From contig NZ_PQGA01000006.1 in assembly GCF_002917095.1 (NCBI RefSeq), positions 248,001-312,000 of the forward strand: DNA of 64,000 nucleotides, read 5' to 3'. Positions 44,560-53,147 of this stretch are shown here, piece after piece. Each line of letters starts with the position of its first letter. Position 1 is the stretch's first letter. Source of the stretch: Paraburkholderia eburnea (GTDB taxonomy: Bacteria > Pseudomonadota > Gammaproteobacteria > Burkholderiales > Burkholderiaceae). Below the pieces are notes generated by a model. It was not told the DNA's origin. It saw only the letters and a program-made list of their open reading frames with translations, and searched no databases. The position numbers and the translations under genes were made by a program.

Positions 44560-45757
44560 GGCGGGCTCCAGACTGGACGACGTCGCCGCGCAGACGCGCG
44601 AACAACGATCTGGTCTTTGGTTTTTCATGCGCCGGCGCGGCGGCATTCCCCGCGATCTGCGCGGCAATGTCCTGGAGGCTGCGCGTGACGCTCCCGCTAC
44701 CCGCTTTCGCAATCGGCATCCCCTGGTTGACTGCCGCAAGCACGGCGCGCGCGTCTTCGGGAATGACGTGGTTCGGCTTCATTCCAAGCACCTGTTCGAG
44801 CGCTGCGCGCGTGCGTTCGTCATGGCGCGTATAGCGGTTCAGCAGCAGACGCAACTGGTTCGGCGCGTAGCCGAGCGAAACCAGAATCTCCAGCAACCGT
44901 CGTGCGGCACGCACGCCCGGCATGGTGGCCTGCAGGACGAGGTGAATCTGCGTGCTGCGATCGAGCGCGAGTATCGACAAAGGATTGAGCGTCTGCCCGA
45001 CATCGACAATCACGAAGTCGTAGCGCGGCACCGCCAGGCCGAGGATCCATTCGAACCGGTCCACCTTGATGTCGGCCGCTTTGACCGGATCGCCCGCGCC
45101 TGCGAGGATGTCGAAGCTGTCGCTCACATGCACGACGCTCGCGCCGAAGAACGCGCCGTCCATGCGCTCGACCTGCGCGCACATTTGCGGCAGCGTCGAA
45201 GGCGGCGTTTCGTCGGTGACGAGAAACGCGGCATCGCCGAATAGCTGGCAAAGATCGACTAGCAGCACACGCTTGCCGCGCTGGGTCGAAAGCGCATGGG
45301 CGACGTTGCTCGCGATGAAACTCGTGCCCACGCCGCCCTTGCAGGAAACAAACGACACCACCTGGGTCTCGCGCGCATTACGCTGACTGTGTTGTGTCTG
45401 CGCGCGCAGCAGCGCGTCTTCCAGCGAGTGCCGATCGAGCGGCCAACCCAGCACGTCGCGAAAGCCCGCGCGCATCGCCGCGATCACGGTATCCGGCGAC
45501 GCGTCGGGCGCGACCAGGATGCAGGTCAGGTGCCTGTGCTCGCGACAAAGGCGCGCCGTGGACGTGAGCGAGACATCGTCCAGCGACGGCGCATCGACGA
45601 TCAGCATATCGAACAAATCCAGGCTATCTCCTCGTTCCAGCAGCATGGCCGCGTCGCCGACTACGCGGGTCGTCCGATAGTTGCCGCATTCACCGACCAG
45701 ATTCACGATCTGCGCGAGCCTGGCGGAGTCTGTCGAGAGGGTGAGAATGTCGATCAT
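44546..45757 (-). CDS. tadZ: Tad pilus localisation protein TadZ (CpaE)
   Basis: A 403-residue protein with an N-terminal atypical receiver domain (about 1-120, Asp in MLIVDAPSLDD) and a MinD/ParA-type ATPase domain with deviant Walker A SCKGGVGTS (about 138). TadZ places the Tad apparatus at a cell pole or focal site. The Walker Thr/Ser position is kept, but the usual second Lys is absent, as in other TadZ proteins. It lies between the small lipoprotein and tadA. Confidence 0.92.
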   Translation of the reverse strand: MIDILTLSTDSARLAQIVNLVGECGNYRTTRVVGDAAMLLERGDSLDLFDMLIVDAPSLDDVSLTSTARLCREHRHLTCILVAPDASPDTVIAAMRAGFRDVLGWPLDRHSLEDALLRAQTQHSQRNARETQVVSFVSCKGGVGTSFIASNVAHALSTQRGKRVLLVDLCQLFGDAAFLVTDETPPSTLPQMCAQVERMDGAFFGASVVHVSDSFDILAGAGDPVKAADIKVDRFEWILGLAVPRYDFVIVDVGQTLNPLSILALDRSTQIHLVLQATMPGVRAARRLLEILVSLGYAPNQLRLLLNRYTRHDERTRAALEQVLGMKPNHVIPEDARAVLAAVNQGMPIAKAGSGSVTRSLQDIAAQIAGNAAAPAHEKPKTRSLFARLRGDVVQSGARHVAS

Positions 45758-45815
45758 GGCGTGTACCTTTGTTCAGATGCTTCGTCCGTCATCGGTCCGA
45801 TCGTAACGATCCGTT

Positions 45816-46136
45816 CTACTGACCACCTGAGCTTCCCCCGCCACCCATGCCGCTGCTCACGCCGATCGTGTAAGGGTTCGCAGAAACCGGCGGCGCGGAA
45901 AACAACTTGTCGTACTGGGTCATCGCCGAAACGGCAGACTGGCCGTCGACGCCCGGCGTCGATGGGTTGTTCTCGCCCGCGTGCGGGTCGATGATCTGGG
46001 CCTGCGAACTGGCACGCACGGCCTCGCCGAAGTGTGCGTCCCAGACCGGCGTGCTGGTCATGCAACCGCCGAGCGCAGTACAGACGGCCGCCAATGGCAT
46101 GAGCAAGCGAGCGATGCGAAGGCATTCGAGTTTCAT
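45816..46136 (-). CDS. Small lipoprotein of the Tad cluster
   Basis: A 106-residue protein with a type II signal sequence and lipobox LGGC. The mature part is Gly/Ser/Pro-rich, with a short central QYDKLFSAPP segment and a glycine-rich end. AAAGGGGAA five bases before ATG 46136 fixes the start over 46157. It lies between the secretin and tadZ genes, where a CpaD-like or pilotin lipoprotein is expected, but it is much shorter than CpaD and not clearly homologous. A pilotin role for the secretin is inferred from position. Confidence 0.75.
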   Translation of the reverse strand: MKLECLRIARLLMPLAAVCTALGGCMTSTPVWDAHFGEAVRASSQAQIIDPHAGENNPSTPGVDGQSAVSAMTQYDKLFSAPPVSANPYTIGVSSGMGGGGSSGGQ

Positions 46137-46153
46137 GAGATTCCCCTTTTTCA

Positions 46154-47833
46154 TCACTGCTTGAGTGCGCCGCCGGCTTGTGCAGCTCCATCAAGCGAGG
46201 CGCCCGCGACGTTGGCAGGCGCGCCGATAGCAGCAGCCGGTTGCGTGCCCTGAACTGGCGCGGCAGGCGTGGCTGGCGTGGCGCTTGCCCCGTTCGCACG
46301 CGCGGCACCTCGTCCTTCCATGTTGCCGGTCGCGTAGACATCGGCTTCGTTGGGCGTCACGAAGCTATCCGTCGGCAACGGCGGGTTCGACGTCGGCAGC
46401 GGCTTGACGAGATGCGGCGTGATGACGAACACGAGTTCGGTGCGGTCCTGCTGGAATGACGTGCTGCGCAGCAACGCACCGAGGACCGGCACCTCGCCGA
46501 TTCCCGGTAGTGCTTTCAGCGAGCCCGTCACGTTGTTCTTGATGAGGCCGCCGATCGCGAACGATTCGCCATCATTCATCTGCACGGTCGTGGACGCGCG
46601 GCGCGTCGTAATCAGCGGCAGAATCGACACGTTGCCCGCGTTGGCCGCGCTCAGGGTGACGCCGGTAGAAGACAGTTCGGAGACTTCCGGCGCGACGCGC
46701 AGATTGATCTTGCCGTTGCCGAGCACCGTTGGCGTGAACTTCAGCCCGATGCCGAATTCCTCTTGCTGCAGGATGATGGAGCTGGACGTGCCGCCGACAC
46801 TCTGCGGCACCGGAATGAACACTTCACCGCCCGCGAGGAACGTGGCCTCCTGGCCGCTGATGGTGACCAGGTTCGGCTCGGCGAGAATCTTGACCAGGCT
46901 GTCGGTCTTTTGTGCATCGACGGCAAAGGACAAGGGCTTGTTGTTTGCTTTGCTAAAGCCGATCGCGCTGGACACGCCCGCCAGCAGGTTACTCACGAGT
47001 GCGCCGGTCCACGAGCCGAAACCGCCCTGGATGTTGACCGCCGCGCCCAGTTGATCGATCAGCGTTTTGTCGACTTCCGCGACTTTCACTTCGAGCATGA
47101 CTTGCTGGGGCGAATCGACGCTCAGCATATTGAGCACGCCGCCCCCCTTGCCGTCGCCGCCGGCGGCATGCGTACTGTAAACCTTCGCAATTTCGACGAT
47201 CTGCTGCGCCGCTTGCGCGGTCGATACGCGGCCGGACAGCACGAGGTTGTCGCCTGCCGTCGATACGCGCACGTCGTGCTCATTCGGCAGCAGTTGCGCG
47301 AGCGACGACATCAGGCCGCCGGCATCGACGTTGACGACGACGTCGATGATCTGGCACGAGCCACCGCGTCCCTGCACGATCATATTGGTCGTGCCCACGG
47401 ACTGGCCCACGAGATAGAGCGTGCGCGGCGAGAGCATGGTTGCCTGCGCAACGGCCGGGTTGCCGAGCGTGCGGTTGAGCACCGGCTCGCCGAGCGGCAC
47501 CAGCATCGACTTGCCCAGCGGCACGACGACCGTGTTTTCGCCACGGATCGGTCCCGTGCAATTCGGGCCGCGCAGCGGGCCGTTGGACACCGCTGAAGGC
47601 GCCGTTGCATTGGCCGGAACCGGCGTCATGCTGATGGTCATCTGCACAGGCCCATGCGCGAGCGCCGTGGGCGCGGTGACCGTCTTCGCAGCTTGCGTAT
47701 TCTCGTCTCCGTCCGTCGCGCAGGCCGGCTGGGCGATCAGCAGCCCTGCGCTGACCCACGCCGTCACGGCAGCGGCAAGCGGTTTGCGACGCAGGCCAGG
47801 GCGCAGCGACGGGTGTTGCAGTGCTGTATTCAT
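46154..47833 (-). CDS. rcpA: Tad pilus outer-membrane secretin (RcpA/CpaC)
   Basis: A 559-residue protein with a signal peptide (ends about residue 35, ACATDG). An N-terminal CpaC-type domain with VVPLGKSMLVPL follows, then a BON/short domain and the GspD-type secretin core with VPVLGALLRSTSFQQDRTEL before the C terminus. A Pro/Ala-rich tail ends the protein. GGGGG precedes ATG 47833, which is preferred over 47854 or 47917. It forms the outer-membrane channel for Flp pili. Confidence 0.92.
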   Translation of the reverse strand: MNTALQHPSLRPGLRRKPLAAAVTAWVSAGLLIAQPACATDGDENTQAAKTVTAPTALAHGPVQMTISMTPVPANATAPSAVSNGPLRGPNCTGPIRGENTVVVPLGKSMLVPLGEPVLNRTLGNPAVAQATMLSPRTLYLVGQSVGTTNMIVQGRGGSCQIIDVVVNVDAGGLMSSLAQLLPNEHDVRVSTAGDNLVLSGRVSTAQAAQQIVEIAKVYSTHAAGGDGKGGGVLNMLSVDSPQQVMLEVKVAEVDKTLIDQLGAAVNIQGGFGSWTGALVSNLLAGVSSAIGFSKANNKPLSFAVDAQKTDSLVKILAEPNLVTISGQEATFLAGGEVFIPVPQSVGGTSSSIILQQEEFGIGLKFTPTVLGNGKINLRVAPEVSELSSTGVTLSAANAGNVSILPLITTRRASTTVQMNDGESFAIGGLIKNNVTGSLKALPGIGEVPVLGALLRSTSFQQDRTELVFVITPHLVKPLPTSNPPLPTDSFVTPNEADVYATGNMEGRGAARANGASATPATPAAPVQGTQPAAAIGAPANVAGASLDGAAQAGGALKQ

Positions 47834-47927
47834 GACGGATTGCCCCCGATTCATGTCTGTCTGTTTGTTGTCGAGCTTCTTAAAAGCGCGCCCGGTCGCA
47901 CGCCAACGTTGCCTCATTCAGCCTCGG

Positions 47928-48749
47928 TCAGAAGCACTCCTGAGTGCTCGTGACGCCGGAGATGACGCCGATACAGTCGCGCTTCGGCGCGTGGTGCGAG
48001 GCATAGCGAACGCGGGTCGACTTCACTGGCTCCGCCGTCGCAGCGGGCGCGGCGACACCCAGCAGCGAGTCCTTGGTCGCGCCGTCCGTGGTCAGCCGCT
48101 TCTCGTCCACCTGGTTGCGCAACACGAGTGACAACGTGCCGACGCTGCGCGCAAGGTCGAGTTTCTCGGCCTGTTGCGGCGTCACTTCCAGCGTGACGGC
48201 ATCGACCACCTTCGGCGCCGTGTCCTCGCGGCTGACCTGCTGCGCGACTGCCAGCACCAGGATCTTCTCAAGCACCGTTTTGGAAATGCTCAGTTGGTCT
48301 GTTTTACCAGGCTCCTGGGTGTTGACAATCACGTCCACGTAATTACCAGGCAGTGCGAATCCTGCCACGCCGACTACGTCGTTGACACGCACGGTGATTG
48401 CACGTTTGCCATCGGCGATCACGGCCGAGAGTCCGCCCTTGGTGCCCACAGGCGCGAGCTGCCCCTCGATCACCGGCGCCCCCTTGGACACGCTCGAGCG
48501 CACGACGCGGCCTTCCAGCAGCTTCGCGTCCTTGAAGACGCCGGCTGGCACGCTACCCGCCGGCCAGTTGATCGTATGGACCATGTTCGCGTCGATCGGC
48601 TCGCCGAGGCTGAGGTCCTGCGTGGCGACCGCCACTGACGTGACTCCGTCCGCCGAAGTCTGCACGAGCCAACGAGATGCCGAAAGCGCGGCCGCCAGGC
48701 CCGCCACCAGGGCGACGACAAACATGACCACTGCACGACTGTTCTTCAT
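47928..48749 (-). CDS. cpaB: Tad pilus assembly protein CpaB (RcpC)
   Basis: A 273-residue protein with an N-terminal membrane anchor followed by a SAF/CpaB domain (DLSLGEPIDANMVHTINWP), then AITVRVNDVVGVAGFALPGN and a YVDVIV segment. It stabilises the secretin or contacts peptidoglycan in Tad systems. GAGGAGC lies at a good distance before the ATG. It is between the prepilin peptidase and secretin genes, the conserved order. Confidence 0.92.
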   Translation of the reverse strand: MKNSRAVVMFVVALVAGLAAALSASRWLVQTSADGVTSVAVATQDLSLGEPIDANMVHTINWPAGSVPAGVFKDAKLLEGRVVRSSVSKGAPVIEGQLAPVGTKGGLSAVIADGKRAITVRVNDVVGVAGFALPGNYVDVIVNTQEPGKTDQLSISKTVLEKILVLAVAQQVSREDTAPKVVDAVTLEVTPQQAEKLDLARSVGTLSLVLRNQVDEKRLTTDGATKDSLLGVAAPAATAEPVKSTRVRYASHHAPKRDCIGVISGVTSTQECF

Positions 48750-48803
48750 GGCAAAGCTCCTCGTTGATGGCGGCGTAGCGGCCGTATGACCGCGAGGCTG
48801 CGG

Positions 48804-49343
48804 CTAGACCGCGGCGAACAACACCCCGATCGTTGCGCCCGCAATGGCCACGCCATAGGGCAGCGTGCCCAGCGGAGCGGCTTGCGCCTGTGGCGCGACG
48901 CCGATCCACACGGCGTTCGGCAGCCAGCGTGCACAGCTTTTGTGGATCAGGCGCATCAAGTCCCTTGACCTGCCCCGCTTCACGATCACGGCGATCGACC
49001 ACACGCCGCCGATCAAAAGCGTCACAAGTACGATATGCAATGCGAAGGCTGGCCCGACCCAGGCGCCGATCGTCGTCATCAACTTGACGTCGCCGGCGGC
49101 CATCCCACGCACCAGATAAAACGGCAATAGCAGCGCGAAGCCGACAAGCGCGCCTTCGATCCAGGCTGCGCCGCCACTTCGCGGGCCGAGCAACCAGACT
49201 TGCGTGATCAGGGCGACGATCAGACCGCCCAGCACGATGCGGTTAGGAATGCGCCGCGCGACGAGATCCGTGCTGGCCGTCACGATGGCCAGCACGACCA
49301 CGCACAGCGGAATGGGTTGCGCTGGAAGGTGTTCGACAAACAT
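48804..49343 (-). CDS. tadV: Prepilin peptidase TadV (CpaA)
   Basis: A 179-residue A24-family aspartyl peptidase with about five transmembrane segments. The catalytic Asp residues are in ASTDLVARRIPNR (about residue 26) and in GAGDVK-type GMAAGDVKLM (about 85). It cuts the Flp and TadE-type prepilins. It follows flp by 83 bp and precedes cpaB. Confidence 0.92.
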   Translation of the reverse strand: MFVEHLPAQPIPLCVVVLAIVTASTDLVARRIPNRIVLGGLIVALITQVWLLGPRSGGAAWIEGALVGFALLLPFYLVRGMAAGDVKLMTTIGAWVGPAFALHIVLVTLLIGGVWSIAVIVKRGRSRDLMRLIHKSCARWLPNAVWIGVAPQAQAAPLGTLPYGVAIAGATIGVLFAAV

Positions 49344-49426
49344 CGCGTCCCTCGTCTCGTGTTCGATGCCCGTGCCCAGGAGGAGCGGACGAATCGCGAG
49401 CAGCGATTCGTCCGCCGCCTCGCAAC

Positions 49427-49597
49427 TCAGATCGAATCGCCGATCGTGTTGAAAGCGGTCGCGATCTTGGTGCCGAGCGACGTGACAGCCGTGATGATGG
49501 CGAGTGCGATCAGCGATCCGAGCAGCGCGTATTCGATAGCGCTGATGCCGTCTTCGTCGCGGATGAATTGGCTTGCCTTGGCGATGATGTTCTTCAT
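49427..49597 (-). CDS. flp: Flp-family type IVb pilin
   Basis: A 56-residue prepilin. The short basic leader ends in a Gly before ISAIEYALLG, the G/xxxxEY processing motif cut by TadV, and a hydrophobic helix follows. GGAGC lies seven bases before ATG 49597. It is the first gene of the cluster and so the likely most-expressed product. The region between its stop and the peptidase is short, so it should be co-transcribed. Confidence 0.95.
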   Translation of the reverse strand: MKNIIAKASQFIRDEDGISAIEYALLGSLIALAIITAVTSLGTKIATAFNTIGDSI

Positions 49598-50564
49598 GAC
49601 CAGCTCCATTAGGATGACTACATAAATCCCTTGCCGAAATGGCATGAGGGGTGAACGACTTCGAGTGAGCGCAAAGACCTGGCGAACAGGCTCAACGCGG
49701 CATGACGGTCCCACCCGGGCAACCGGACGACTGTGTCGCGGCTACCGGAATGGCGCACATCGCAACAGGAGGCGTCATCTGCAACGCGACGCCGTTGGGT
49801 GTGTGAAGGTGTAGAGTCCGCCGTGCGGCCAGCGTCCAGCGTCTGGGCGCGCAGCGGCGAGAAAGGATGAAGCGTGTAATGGCCCCGTAGCCCATTTTTA
49901 TACCCCGATTTAACTCGCCTTCTATTCGCATCCGGTCTATGCCGGTGCTGAGCCTCAAGCCGGTGGAACCTGTTTCTTCCGCGATACCGCCGACCTGCGT
50001 AACCAGTCCAAGGCAAAGTCCGGGCCAACTCCACAACTAGCCCGAAAACACTGGCTCACGGGCGAATCGGCAATATTTTCCTGGTGATGGCCATCAATAG
50101 AAAATGTTACTGATCTGATACATCGGCTTTGTGGTGACGCGAACCCGTCGATGCGGCTAGAACCTTTTGCATGAAGGGCTTCAGCCTATCTTCTAAGGAC
50201 TTTCCCCAGGCTCTAGTCGTACCGGTTTGCACACCCTTCCAGGCCACCCTGGCGGGAAGCCGGTCTAGGTTGATGCAACACTGAAACATCGCGCCGGCTT
50301 TGGACCGACACAAAAGGTAGAAACCGGCGAGGGTCCACCCTTGGCCCGAACTGGTGGAATGTGCTGGCTTGTATCGCGCCTCGTTTTCTACACATAATCA
50401 ATTGAGTGGACGCACAGGCGTATTGGACCAACCCGGGATCAAACCGGGATCAGATCGCCAGACCGTGCGATTGCACGATCAGTAAATTGAAAGACAGCGC
50501 TAAATAATTAGCTCGACCGGAGTACAAGCTATTCCGGATCGGCGGTTCTTTCGGGGGCGGGGCA
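49598..50564. other. 967-bp non-coding region upstream of the flp-tad cluster and the GT87 gene
   Basis: No open frame in either strand has a good start, ribosome site or coding-like composition. Base composition is lower in GC than the neighbours. It must contain the flp promoter on the left and the promoter of the glycosyltransferase gene on the right. I looked for a TGGCAC-N5-TTGC sigma-54 element and saw no clear match. A short near-repeat (cccgggatcaaaccgggatc) lies near 50433-50452. The size is unusual for this dense window, so a small RNA or remnant is possible. Confidence 0.45.
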
Positions 50565-51812
50565 ATGGAATTACCACTTCGTTCGGCGCGCAGCGCCGGG
50601 AGTCGCGTGCGAGGCTGGCTAACGCATGATCGATTCATTTTGTACAGCGTGGCGTTGTGCATACTCTACGTCGTCTTTCTAGGATTGTGGGCGCGCGTCA
50701 CGCACGGCTTTCTGGCGGCGGGAACGGCCAGACCGGCAGGCGACTTCGCAGTCTTCTGGAGCGCATCGCACGTCATGCTGCATGGGACGGCGGCGCAGGT
50801 CTATAACTTCACATCCTTCTCCGCTGCGGAAGCGGCATTGTTCGGCAGCTTCGGGAAGGACTCGTTCCTGCCGTGGCTTTATCCACCGACCTTCCTCCTT
50901 CTCATCACGCCGATAGCGCTTTTGCCCTTTCTGCTCTCGTATCTGCTCTTCGTCGGCGCGAGCCTGCTTGCCTACATAAAAGGCGTGCTCGCGGTCTCGC
51001 ACCTGGCCCGCTGGAGCGGCAACGCCCGCCTCGCCGTCCTGTTGCTGGTGACCTCGCCTTGCGTGTTCGTCACCACGCTGTTCGGGCAGAATTCGCTGCT
51101 CACCGCCTCGCTTGCCGTCTTCGCCGTGCGCTGGGTCGAGCGCTATCCCGTGCGTTCCGGCATCTGTATCGGACTGCTATGCATCAAGCCACAGATGGCA
51201 ATGATTTTCCCGTTCGTGCTGATCGCCACGCGTGCGTGGCGCGTCTTCGCCAGCGCCGCGGTGACCACCATCGTCTGTGCGGGCCTGAGCGTCGTCGTCT
51301 GCGGCGTACCGACAGTCAAGCTCTCGTTTCTCGCGGCGGATCTCGCACGCCATGTCATCCTCGAACATAGCGCTAACTTCTGGCTTGCCTCGCCGACATC
51401 GTTCGCCGCGCTGCGGCTGGGCGATGTGCCGCTGCCGATTGCCTGGCTAATCCAGGGCGCCGTGGCCGCGCTGGCAATCGCATCGGCATGCCATATCTGG
51501 CGAAAAACGCACGACGCCGGCGCGCGGGCCGGCATCCTCGCGCTGGCCACGCTGATTTCCAACCCGTATGTGTGGCACTACGAACTGGCATGGTTGGGAC
51601 TCACGCTCGCCTGGCTGCTAGCCACGGGGCTGCGTGCCGGGTGGCTGCGCGGCGAACAAACGGTCATCGTGCTGGCGTGGCTGTTGCCGCTATACGAATT
51701 GTTCAATCGCTATACGCTATTGCCGCAAGTCGGCCCCATCGTGCTGCTGCTCGTACTACTGATCGTCCTGCGCCGCACGCGCGAGCCGGAAGTGTCGCTA
51801 GCGACCGTCTGA
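50565..51812 (+). CDS. GT-C glycosyltransferase, DUF2029 (GT87) type
   Basis: A 415-residue protein with about eight to ten transmembrane segments. The first periplasmic loop contains AGDFAVFWSASH, where the Asp is the expected catalytic residue, and later YPPTFLLLITPIALLPF and CIKPQMAMIFPF segments fit the GT87 family. Such enzymes use polyprenyl-phosphate sugars in the periplasm. The gene is 73 bp before a GT2-type polyprenyl-phosphate glycosyltransferase, giving a natural donor-user pair. Confidence 0.82.
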   Translation: MELPLRSARSAGSRVRGWLTHDRFILYSVALCILYVVFLGLWARVTHGFLAAGTARPAGDFAVFWSASHVMLHGTAAQVYNFTSFSAAEAALFGSFGKDSFLPWLYPPTFLLLITPIALLPFLLSYLLFVGASLLAYIKGVLAVSHLARWSGNARLAVLLLVTSPCVFVTTLFGQNSLLTASLAVFAVRWVERYPVRSGICIGLLCIKPQMAMIFPFVLIATRAWRVFASAAVTTIVCAGLSVVVCGVPTVKLSFLAADLARHVILEHSANFWLASPTSFAALRLGDVPLPIAWLIQGAVAALAIASACHIWRKTHDAGARAGILALATLISNPYVWHYELAWLGLTLAWLLATGLRAGWLRGEQTVIVLAWLLPLYELFNRYTLLPQVGPIVLLLVLLIVLRRTREPEVSLATV

Positions 51813-51885
51813 TCGAATCAAGAAGTACAGTAATCAGCACCCAAAGACGCAGCCTCGCGCCGCGCAAAGCTGAACCGGGGGAATC

Positions 51886-52947
51886 ATGAGCACACGTACC
51901 AGCAGGCCGCTTGTTTCGATGGTGGTGCCGTTCTACAACGAAGGCGAAGCCGTCGAACGCTTTTTCGAGGAAATCGTGCCGGTGCTGGAAAGCATCGCAT
52001 CGATACGCTTCGAGATCGTCTGCGTCAACGACGGCAGCAGTGACGCCACACTCGACAAACTCGTCGGCGCGAGCGCAAAAGACGCGCGCATACGCGTAAT
52101 CGACCTCACGCGCAACTTCGGCAAGGAAGCCGCACTGACGGCCGGTATTGACGAGGCGTGCGGCGACGCGGTGATTCCGATCGACGCCGATCTCCAGGAT
52201 CCGCCCAGCCTCATTCCGGTGATGATCGGGTACTGGCGCGCGGGCGCCGATGTCGTGGCCGCGCGACGCACCAACCGCGCCTGCGATACGTGGACCAAAC
52301 GCACGGCTGCCGGGCTCTATTACCGCGTGCATAACGCGCTCTCCGATGTGAAGCTGCCCGAGAACGTCGGGGACTTCCGCCTGATGGATCGGGAGGTCGT
52401 GAACGCCCTGCGGCGGCTGCCCGAGCGGCGGCGTTTCATGAAGGGCCTGTTCGCCTGGCTGGGCTACCGGACGGTGATCGTCGATTACGAGCGCGAGGCG
52501 CGCAGTGCCGGCCATTCGAAATTCTCCGGGTGGCGGCTCTGGAATTTCGCGCTCGAAGGCATTACCAGCTTCAGCACGGTGCCGCTGCGCAGCTGGACCT
52601 ATATTGGCCTGAGCATCGCGGCCGGGGCCTTTCTTTACGGCGGTTTTATCGTAGGGCGCACGATGCTGTTCGGCAATCCGGTGCCGGGCTACGCATCGTT
52701 GCTGACCGTGCTGCTTTTCATGGGTGGCATCGAGCTGGTCGGGATTGGCGTAGTAGGCGAATATGTCGGGCGTATTTACCACGAGACCAAGGGGCGCCCG
52801 GTTTATCTGGTTCGGCGGCGATATCAGGCGAGAAACAAAGTGAGCACCCTGCCGATCAGGCGATCCGGCGCGCGCACTGAACAGGTCGTCAAGCTGGACT
52901 TTGCGCGGCGGCGCACCACGGCGCGTGCACGCACGGCGGGACGCTAG
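51886..52947 (+). CDS. GtrB-like glycosyltransferase (polyprenyl-phosphate sugar synthase type)
   Basis: A 353-residue enzyme of family GT2. The cytosolic catalytic domain shows VPFYNEGEAVERFFE, CVNDGSSD and IDADLQDPP (DxD), then DFRLMDREVV. Two C-terminal transmembrane segments (about 237-258 and 270-292) and a basic tail complete the GtrB/dolichol-phosphate-mannose-synthase-like layout. It would build an undecaprenyl-phosphate hexose for a GT-C enzyme such as its upstream neighbour. The acceptor (O-antigen, exopolysaccharide or pilus protein) is unknown. Confidence 0.88.
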   Translation: MSTRTSRPLVSMVVPFYNEGEAVERFFEEIVPVLESIASIRFEIVCVNDGSSDATLDKLVGASAKDARIRVIDLTRNFGKEAALTAGIDEACGDAVIPIDADLQDPPSLIPVMIGYWRAGADVVAARRTNRACDTWTKRTAAGLYYRVHNALSDVKLPENVGDFRLMDREVVNALRRLPERRRFMKGLFAWLGYRTVIVDYEREARSAGHSKFSGWRLWNFALEGITSFSTVPLRSWTYIGLSIAAGAFLYGGFIVGRTMLFGNPVPGYASLLTVLLFMGGIELVGIGVVGEYVGRIYHETKGRPVYLVRRRYQARNKVSTLPIRRSGARTEQVVKLDFARRRTTARARTAGR

Positions 52948-53147
52948 CGTTGCGTTAAATTTAATGTCATATCAGCAGTACAGGGGCAACAAACCCTACG
53001 CTAAAAGTTGATGCGGTTTTGATCTGATTGAAAGTGCCGCGGCCTTGAATTAAGGTAGATCTCAGTGTGGCACTGCACAAAATTCGAGCATCACCGGGTA
53101 AACACGGTGGGTTGTCGAGTGAGCAGGCCAAATGGTTCGGGGGGAAC

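Noticed and set aside
49598..50564. Possible tRNA, CRISPR or sigma-54 promoter in the long non-coding region
   Set aside because: No cloverleaf, no spaced direct repeats, and no TGGCAC-N5-TTGC match on either strand.
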